Positions 5,533 through 10,609 of a stretch of 10,609 bases of DNA are shown here, one piece after another (positions within the stretch are counted from its first letter, which is position 1; the number at the start of each line of letters is the position of its first letter). The notes beneath the pieces are model-generated. The model did not search any database, was not told where the DNA came from, and worked only from the letters and a program-made list of their open reading frames with translations. The stretch spans positions 1 through 10,609 of the forward strand of contig DHQI01000087.1 in NCBI GenBank assembly GCA_002408065.1, written 5' to 3'. This DNA comes from Bacteroidales bacterium UBA5342 (GTDB taxonomy: Bacteria > Bacteroidota > Bacteroidia > Bacteroidales > UBA5342). A program made the translations under genes and the position numbers.

Positions 5533-6084
5533 TTAAAAATTGGGTGGTGATTGTACCCAAAGCACTTCAGCCATATTATCTGATTCGTTGATGGCATTGT
5601 GTGGTGTTTTGGCATTGAAATAGATATTGTCACCGGTTTTTAAAACGTAATGTTTTTCATTTAGCTCAAATGCTATATCACCTGATAGGATGTGGCAAAA
5701 TACCTGGTTGTGCGCTTTCTCAAAGAGGCCTTCGAGGCTTGCGGCCTTGGGAAAGCGAAGCAGATAAGTGTCCATATGATTGTGCGGATCGTGGTCTGAC
5801 AACAGAAAAACAGAGGTGCCGGAGTTGTTTTGCTCAACAAATTTGATGTTGCTCTTTTGTATGACCGGACTTGTTGCTGAAGATTCGTTTTCACCGATAA
5901 GCTCACCAATAGTGGTGTGTAGTGCATCGGCTAATGATTTTAATGTCAGTATCGATGGGTATGATTTTGAATGTTCTATCTGAGATAAAGCACTGGAGCT
6001 GATATCGGCCTTTTCAGCCAATTCGTTCAGATGCAAATCCAGTAGCAAGCGTCTTTTTTTGATTCTTTCTCCTAAGCGTTTCAT
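5533..6084 (-). CDS. XRE-family helix-turn-helix regulator with C-terminal cupin domain
   Basis: The 183-residue protein joins an N-terminal XRE helix-turn-helix to a C-terminal cupin. The first spans about residues 4-62, with LNELAEKADISSSALSQIEHSKSYPSILTLKSLADAL as its helices. The cupin spans about 105-178, with H125, the HILSGDIAFEL turn, KTGDNIYFNAKTPHNAIN and H162 as the family pattern. A linker of about 40 residues lies between them. Regulators of this build usually bind a small metabolite in the cupin barrel and control an adjacent catabolic or transport gene. The PEPCK-like gene follows in the same direction after 116 bp, and similar palindromes precede both genes. It therefore probably represses itself and the PEPCK-like gene. 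Only part of the canonical metal-binding His/Glu set is visible, so metal content is uncertain. No Shine-Dalgarno sequence is present; a TATATTTG -7 box supports the promoter. Confidence 0.88.
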   Translation of the reverse strand: MKRLGERIKKRRLLLDLHLNELAEKADISSSALSQIEHSKSYPSILTLKSLADALHTTIGELIGENESSATSPVIQKSNIKFVEQNNSGTSVFLLSDHDPHNHMDTYLLRFPKAASLEGLFEKAHNQVFCHILSGDIAFELNEKHYVLKTGDNIYFNAKTPHNAINESDNMAEVLWVQSPPNF

Positions 6085-6107
6085 AGTTGTTTTTAAAATT
6101 CTGTTGG

Positions 6108-6142
6108 CAAATATACAACTTAATTAATTAAGTAACGCTTAA
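6108..6142 (-). promoter_or_regulatory. Promoter and operator of the XRE-cupin gene
   Basis: On the minus strand TATATTTG (6115-6108) is a perfect Bacteroidota -7 box, 23 bp upstream of the start codon at 6084. The perfect palindrome TTAAG-TAACG-CTTAA (6128-6142) covers the -33 zone, so binding would block the promoter. A lone half-site TTAAGTAACA at 6191-6200 repeats the left arm and most of the spacer. Confidence 0.65.
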
Positions 6143-6892
6143 TAATTGTTTTTTTGTTTTATGATTATACGCTTATTTACAGGTGAATTTTTAAGTAACA
6201 CAGGTATAATCTGGTAGTGAAGCACAAAGCATAAAAGGTAAGACCTTATATTCTTAAAATTCCCACGATTCTGAAGTACATCGGGAGGGGCAGGCGTTCT
6301 ATTTGTGGAGAAAAAATTGACTTTTCTGTTTCAATTATATGTCATCACATGTTTTACCTGTAATCTACGGTATTGTCATTTTTTGTTTTGTAAGAACAGA
6401 AGACAAGGGATGGTATAAAGGAAAAACTTGAATATTGTAGCCCATGTTAAGGTGGCAGGAGGGATAAAGCATTTGAACATGATTTCAAGTTTTTTTACTC
6501 ACACAATACCACATTGTACAGTATTCTTTACCTCAGTGATGCCCTTTTATTAGTAAAGCTATGTATTTATTTCAAGGCTGATAAATGTATGATAGAGTTC
6601 ATCGGCATAGATGTGCCTAACCGCTGCTTTATATGCCATTTAATAGGAATAAAAGGAAAAGAATAAGGGTGCCTGATGGTCATAGTATTTGATAAATAGT
6701 CTTAGGGATCAAAGAGAACATACATAGGTGAAATACCTATTTTGCTTAATTAGGTAAATCTCTTATTGACTTATTAGGAGGATGTTAGACATTTGTGATG
6801 TTTTTATTTAAGAGCTTGGACACGACTATTGAAGCGCCCATCTTTTAATGAATCATTCGTTCTTTTTATTTACTATTAAAACCCCCAATGTT
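6143..6892. other. Gene-poor AT-rich intergenic stretch
   Basis: About 750 bp without a supportable gene, between the XRE-cupin promoter and the exported-protein gene. It holds the half-site at 6191, the long inverted repeat at 6422-6494, and a short dyad ATAGGT-N5-ACCTAT (6724-6740) followed by TTAGGTAAAT (6750-6759). A near-match to the -7 box, TATTTTG at 6738-6744, could serve the downstream gene with a leader of about 140 nt. No RNA family is recognised. Confidence 0.5.
6422..6496 (+). ncRNA. Long inverted repeat with T-run, possible structured RNA or orphan terminator
   Basis: AAAAACTTGAA (6422-6432) pairs perfectly with TTCAAGTTTTT (6484-6494). Inside, CATGTT (6443-6448) pairs perfectly with AACATG (6476-6481). 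The left bulge is 10 nt and the right one 2 nt; the loop is 27 nt and purine-rich (contains GGCAGGAGGG). The 3' arm runs into T7 (6490-6496), as in an intrinsic terminator read on the plus strand. No gene ends just before it, so it could be a small RNA or the remnant of a deleted element. Confidence 0.35.
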
Positions 6893-9499
6893 ATGAAAAA
6901 ATTAAATTACCTTTTGACCGTGCTCTTGCTGAGCATATGTTTTTCTAGTAGCTGGGCTACTAAAGTGCTGGTTTTGTCTTCTGACAGAAATAGTTCATGG
7001 TATAATGATGTACACACTAAAATTCAGAACACTGGATTATTTGAAGTTGTTGATTTTCACTCTGCCTGTGACTCTATTGCAAGCTATGAGAAACTTATGA
7101 ATTATGATGCTGTTTTCTTTTACAATGTAAATTCAGCATATCAGCAAACCATATTAGCTGATAATATCACAAATTATATCAATAACGGCGGAGGATTTGT
7201 CGATGCTATATGTCATACAGGTAACTATTCTCCACTTTGGAGTATAGAAGTAGATGATTACAGAGTATTCCAAGAGGCAAGATATTCAAGCTCATATGGA
7301 GCTATTACTGCAATAACTAAAGATATACCAACACACCCGATACTTGAGAATGTTGAAACCTTTGCGGCTCAAGCTACATATCAAGTGAAAAATTCTGATA
7401 TAACTCTTCTAAGTAATGCATATACTGTAGTTACTGGTAACAATGGAAATCCGCTAGTTTGTGCACGTGAAAATGTTGGTCAATCAAACGCACGTCGCGT
7501 TGCATTAAATTTTTTACCAATTTCAAGTGATGTATTTAGCAACCAGTACTCACCCACAACAGATGGTGCTCTCCTTATGGCCAATGCCTTACTATGGGTT
7601 GCAGGAGGTTCTATAGCTGGAGATAAAAACAATGTTATTGGCCAAGCAGACACAATCATCTATACACCTGTTGAAGATGAAACATTCCTAAAATGGTACA
7701 AAAAGCAAAACGAAGGCTCTTGGGTGGAATATAATACCACAGATACCTTCTTGATCGAAACCTATGACACTGTTAGTCAGTGGCACTATATGGTAGAAAT
7801 GTTGAATGACACGGTACTAGATAGTACAGCAATCTTCACCGTACAATCAAAATATGCACAAACCCTAACCTTTGATCCTCTTTTAGAAATGGCCATGACC
7901 GATGCAGATCAAGCGCTTGTCACAAGTACAAATTCTGATTCAGCAGTTACTTTCACCTCATCAAATGAAGCTATTGCAACAATAGTAAATGGTAAAGTAC
8001 ATCCAGTATCTACAGGCACAGTTACGATTAGTGCAATTGCAGAAGAAAATAATTGGTATTGGGCTTCTGAAACCTTGACACAGGATGTCACCATTAAGTC
8101 TCAAGCACAAACGCTTACTTTTACCTTAGTGGACACAGTTTATGTAGGCGATGCAGATATAGCGCCCGGCGCCACTGCCACATCAACACTTGCCGTAAGT
8201 TATAGTAGTTCAGATTCCTGCATTGCGACCATTGTAGATAACAAGGTGAAATTTGTATCAGCTGGTACGTGTACCATCTATGCCGACCAAGCCGGTAATG
8301 GTACTTATGCCGCTGCACCTCAGGTGAGCCAGGAATTAGTGGTGCTTGTACACAAACCAAGTATTACTTACATCTACCCTACAGAAGAAGCAGTTATCAT
8401 AAAAGATAGCGTTTACACAGCTAGTGCCACTATCACTACAGAAGATGCAGGAGGTATAGATTCTGCGATATTTGTATTTGGTACTTCTGCTGACGCTCTT
8501 ACAGATACTATGAGTTTAGATGCTGAGCTTGATACTTTCTCAACAGACTTCTCTATAGATTTGGCGGGTACCTATTTCACTAAGATAGTAGCTTATGGTG
8601 TAAATGGGGAGATTACTTCTAGTGATACCTTTGAGATTAATTGCATCTCTCTGGCGCCGGTAATCTTAAAAGCATATCCTTCTCAGGATACGGTATATTA
8701 TGTGGGAGATTCAATCACATTAGGTGTAAGGGCTACTGTGCCGGCAGGAACTATAAACTCAGTATACATAGAATTTTCATCGGATGCTATCAGCCCAATG
8801 TATGGTTTTGAATTGGAAAATACAACAGATAACCTTTACTGTTATAAAGACATTACCTCAGATCCTGAAGCATTATACATTAAGTTTTATGTTGTAGGAA
8901 ACGGCGACACAGCCACTACTGACTATGTTTTATTTGACACGCAATGTGGCGAGTTGGATGCCGTAACAGCTTTAGCAGCGGATGAGATCAGGAATACGAC
9001 CTTCAAAGCACACTGGACAGCATATAGCTCAGCTGAAATGGTTTCAAAATCAGCAAACATTGATGCTATGGTACGTCCACAAGATGAATATCTCATCAAT
9101 GTATTCCAAGTGCTTGATGGCGACACCAGTTATGTCTTAGAAGCTTATAGCACAAGCGACACTTTCCTTGTAGTTAGTGATTTAAATGAAAACACAAGTT
9201 ATCAATACCATGTGAAATACAAAACAAGTGCAGGCTGTATGACGCCATATTCTAACAGCATTAATGTGACTACAGCGGTTACGACACAGCTTAATGAAAC
9301 AGAGAATTTGCCTACAGTACGCACTGAAGCTTCTTTGCTTATCGTTTCAACCAAGGTAGCTACAGAGGTAACTATTTATCATATCTCAGGTCAAAAGGTT
9401 AAAACCTATAATATCAATTCAGAACAAGAAATTAGCCTTAACTCCGGCATCTATATCGTAAGACTCAATAATAATGTACATAAAGTAATTGTCCCTTGA
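6893..9499 (+). CDS. Secreted multidomain protein: ThuA/GATase-like domain, Ig-like repeats, FN3-like domain, T9SS sorting tail
   Basis: I chose the ATG at 6893 (868 residues) because a signal peptide begins there: MKKLNYLL, then a hydrophobic core, with probable cleavage after SSSWA (residue 22). Residues 24-239 look like a ThuA/glutamine-amidotransferase-like fold: KVLVLSSD, YDAVFFYNV, NYINNGGGFVDAI, THPIL, and a final ALLMANALLWVAGG. Next come two tandem related Ig-like modules (about 321-402 and 403-487), both with QTLTF at the start, an ATIVxxKV core and a later VTISA/CTIYA strand. Two more Ig-like segments follow (about 489-585 and 590-680), then a fibronectin-III-like domain (about 690-795). 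The last 60 residues have T9SS type A features: VTIYHISGQKVKTY, LNSGIYIVRL and KVIVP at the end. The protein should be secreted by the type IX system and attached to the surface or released. ThuA-like domains often occur in carbohydrate-related proteins, but the ligand is unknown. The coding sequence is visibly more AT-rich than the 641-residue gene. Confidence 0.82.
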   Translation: MKKLNYLLTVLLLSICFSSSWATKVLVLSSDRNSSWYNDVHTKIQNTGLFEVVDFHSACDSIASYEKLMNYDAVFFYNVNSAYQQTILADNITNYINNGGGFVDAICHTGNYSPLWSIEVDDYRVFQEARYSSSYGAITAITKDIPTHPILENVETFAAQATYQVKNSDITLLSNAYTVVTGNNGNPLVCARENVGQSNARRVALNFLPISSDVFSNQYSPTTDGALLMANALLWVAGGSIAGDKNNVIGQADTIIYTPVEDETFLKWYKKQNEGSWVEYNTTDTFLIETYDTVSQWHYMVEMLNDTVLDSTAIFTVQSKYAQTLTFDPLLEMAMTDADQALVTSTNSDSAVTFTSSNEAIATIVNGKVHPVSTGTVTISAIAEENNWYWASETLTQDVTIKSQAQTLTFTLVDTVYVGDADIAPGATATSTLAVSYSSSDSCIATIVDNKVKFVSAGTCTIYADQAGNGTYAAAPQVSQELVVLVHKPSITYIYPTEEAVIIKDSVYTASATITTEDAGGIDSAIFVFGTSADALTDTMSLDAELDTFSTDFSIDLAGTYFTKIVAYGVNGEITSSDTFEINCISLAPVILKAYPSQDTVYYVGDSITLGVRATVPAGTINSVYIEFSSDAISPMYGFELENTTDNLYCYKDITSDPEALYIKFYVVGNGDTATTDYVLFDTQCGELDAVTALAADEIRNTTFKAHWTAYSSAEMVSKSANIDAMVRPQDEYLINVFQVLDGDTSYVLEAYSTSDTFLVVSDLNENTSYQYHVKYKTSAGCMTPYSNSINVTTAVTTQLNETENLPTVRTEASLLIVSTKVATEVTIYHISGQKVKTYNINSEQEISLNSGIYIVRLNNNVHKVIVP

Positions 9500-9522
9500 T
9501 AAGGGAGATTGTTGGTTGAAAT

Positions 9523-9553
9523 GGCGGCTGCTCTGTTTTTCGGAGTGGCCGCC
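9523..9553 (+). terminator. GC-rich hairpin after the exported-protein gene
   Basis: GGCGGC (9523-9528) and GCCGCC (9548-9553) form a 6-bp GC stem with an inner CTC/GAG pairing, 24 bp beyond the stop at 9499. No T-run follows, so efficiency is doubtful. A small CCCTT-GAT-AAGGG dyad (9493-9505) spans the stop codon itself. The rest of the gap to 9658 holds the G-run and a perfect AGTTATC-T-GATAACT palindrome at 9607-9621. Confidence 0.45.
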
Positions 9554-9567
9554 TCTATGTATAAAAC

Positions 9568-9577
9568 GGGGGGGGGG
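9568..9577. repeat. Homopolymer of ten Gs
   Basis: A G10 tract followed by ACCCCG, so part of it can fold back on the four Cs. It is intergenic, between two converging genes. Such tracts slip in replication and are frequent sites of sequencing error. Confidence 0.8.
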
Positions 9578-9658
9578 ACCCCGCTAAGCATTTTTGTCCT
9601 TTCTTAAGTTATCTGATAACTAGAGGGATGTGATATGCGGCTGAAAAAATATCAGCGA

Positions 9659-10585
9659 TTAAAACGGCTTAAACAAACTTCCCTGCACCGTATCGCGTTC
9701 CCTCAAACGTTTTTCTACCTTAGCCACAAACTCAAAATTTTTCAATCCCCAGATAGGTGCCGTTAGCAGTTGTCGTGGCGATTGGCTGATAAAACGTTCC
9801 ACAATAATCTCCGGATTGAGCCGTTCTAAAAAATCCACCACTAAATCAATGTATTCGTCGGCCGTATAGAGGTGAAACCATTCAGGGTTCTTATGGTATT
9901 GCTGTTCCATCACAGTCCCTTTTACCAATTGTAGCTGATGAAGCTTTATCATCGTAAGTGGAAGTGTTGAGACCGCTTTGGCGTGAGACAGTATGGTTGC
10001 CCGGTTTTCTTTTGGCAGACCCAAAATAAGATGTCCGCCTACCGGTAAGCCGTACTTGGCTGTTTGAATAATAGCTTCTTGTGATGTTTTGAAATCATGA
10101 CCCCGATTGATGAGTTTTAAGGTTTCATCATGGGTCGATTCCAAACCATATTCCAGAGCCACATAATAACCTTTGTCCTGTAAGTTTTTGAAGTAAGCCA
10201 AGAGTTCATCCGAAATACAATCCGGTCGTGTGCCCACCACTAAACCAATGATTTTTGGATGGGTGAGGGCTTCTTCGTATTTGGTTTTTAGTGCTTCTAA
10301 GCCATCGTAGGTGTTGGTATAAGCTTGAAAATAGGCGAGATATTTTTGTGTTTTGTATTTAGGGGCAAAGAAGTTGATCCCTTTTTGTAATTGATCGCTT
10401 ATGCTTTCGGTAGTATGACAATATTCCGGATTGAATGTCTGATTGTTACAAAAGGTGCAGCCGCCAGTGCCTACCTTGCCGTCACGGTTGGGGCAGGTAA
10501 AGCCGGCATTGACCGACAGTTTTTGTACGCGCTCGTTAAAGCTGCGTTTGATGTAAGAGGGGTAGTCGTTATAGCGTTTTTCCAT
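9659..10585 (-). CDS. yhcC: Radical SAM protein of the YhcC / TIGR01212 family
   Basis: The 308-residue protein carries a variant [4Fe-4S] radical SAM motif, C31-X11-C43-TF-C46, inside CPNRDGKVGTGGCTFC. This stretched spacing is typical of the TIGR01212/YhcC group and of Elp3-like enzymes rather than the plain CX3CX2C. Further family features are QAYTNTY (about 107-113), VVGTRPDCI, ALEYGLES, a GGHLILGLP strand in the second half of the barrel, and LTAPIWG near the C terminus. Length agrees with the family. Members are cytoplasmic; the substrate is not established, and related Elp3-like enzymes act on RNA. No partner gene is present: the upstream neighbour lies outside the window and the downstream one is converging. 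The start at 10585 gives the usual N terminus (YNDYPSYIKRSF), and no upstream ATG is available before the window end. Confidence 0.9.
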   Translation of the reverse strand: MEKRYNDYPSYIKRSFNERVQKLSVNAGFTCPNRDGKVGTGGCTFCNNQTFNPEYCHTTESISDQLQKGINFFAPKYKTQKYLAYFQAYTNTYDGLEALKTKYEEALTHPKIIGLVVGTRPDCISDELLAYFKNLQDKGYYVALEYGLESTHDETLKLINRGHDFKTSQEAIIQTAKYGLPVGGHLILGLPKENRATILSHAKAVSTLPLTMIKLHQLQLVKGTVMEQQYHKNPEWFHLYTADEYIDLVVDFLERLNPEIIVERFISQSPRQLLTAPIWGLKNFEFVAKVEKRLRERDTVQGSLFKPF

Positions 10586-10609
10586 GGATGAGTGAATGAT
10601 AGAGTGAGT

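Noticed and set aside
6848..6892. Upstream ATG giving a 15-residue longer exported protein
   Set aside because: The longer form would put polar residues and a proline before an otherwise perfect signal peptide that begins with MKKLNYLL at 6893.
8121..8360. Open frame on the minus strand inside the exported-protein gene
   Set aside because: The plus-strand frame encodes continuous Ig-like repeats here; the opposite frame has no domain character.
9651..9680. Terminator of the radical SAM gene from the GCTGA/TCAGC repeat
   Set aside because: The stem is only 5 bp with an A/T loop, no T-run follows on the minus strand, and the repeat nearly touches the stop codon.

Overview
The window looks like chromosomal DNA of a Bacteroidota bacterium, plausibly a Bacteroidales/Marinilabiliales-type organism. 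The signs are a C-terminal type IX secretion sorting domain on the large exported protein, promoter boxes matching the Bacteroidota -7 consensus TAnnTTTG upstream of several genes, AT-rich leaders without a Shine-Dalgarno sequence, and a Crp/Fnr regulator of the short Bacteroidota kind. No rRNA, tRNA or CRISPR array is seen.

Layout. Bases 1-104 carry degenerate 23-24 bp direct repeats that resemble the multi-repeat end of an IS21-family element lying outside the window. Next, on the minus strand, is a compact sulfur-type operon read from 2543 down to 198: an ArsR-family repressor, a single-domain rhodanese, a TauE/SafE permease (4-bp overlap with the rhodanese gene) and a Tat-exported split-Soret-type dihaem cytochrome c, ending in a terminator at 114-166. 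Two similar palindromes built on TTTGG-N8-CCAAATAG lie in front of arsR and in front of the rhodanese gene, so the repressor probably controls itself and the three downstream genes. A Crp/Fnr-family gene (2817-3380) diverges from it.

The centre holds a 641-residue protein (3491-5416, minus). I take it to be the DUF4914 family, and it shows the active-site layout of ATP-dependent phosphoenolpyruvate carboxykinase (PEPCK). Behind a 116-bp gap is an XRE-cupin regulator (5533-6084, minus). Palindromes TTAAG-N5-CTTAA sit in front of both genes, which suggests a two-gene metabolite-responsive regulon. This pair is the best candidate here for an uncharacterised system.

A gene-poor stretch of about 0.8 kb (6085-6892) contains a long inverted repeat ending in a T-run. 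It precedes a secreted multidomain protein (6893-9499): signal peptide, ThuA/glutamine-amidotransferase-like domain, Ig-like repeats, a fibronectin-III-like domain and a T9SS tail. After a hairpin and a run of ten Gs comes a radical SAM protein of the YhcC/TIGR01212 family (9659-10585, minus). All family assignments come from reading the sequences by eye; no database search was run.
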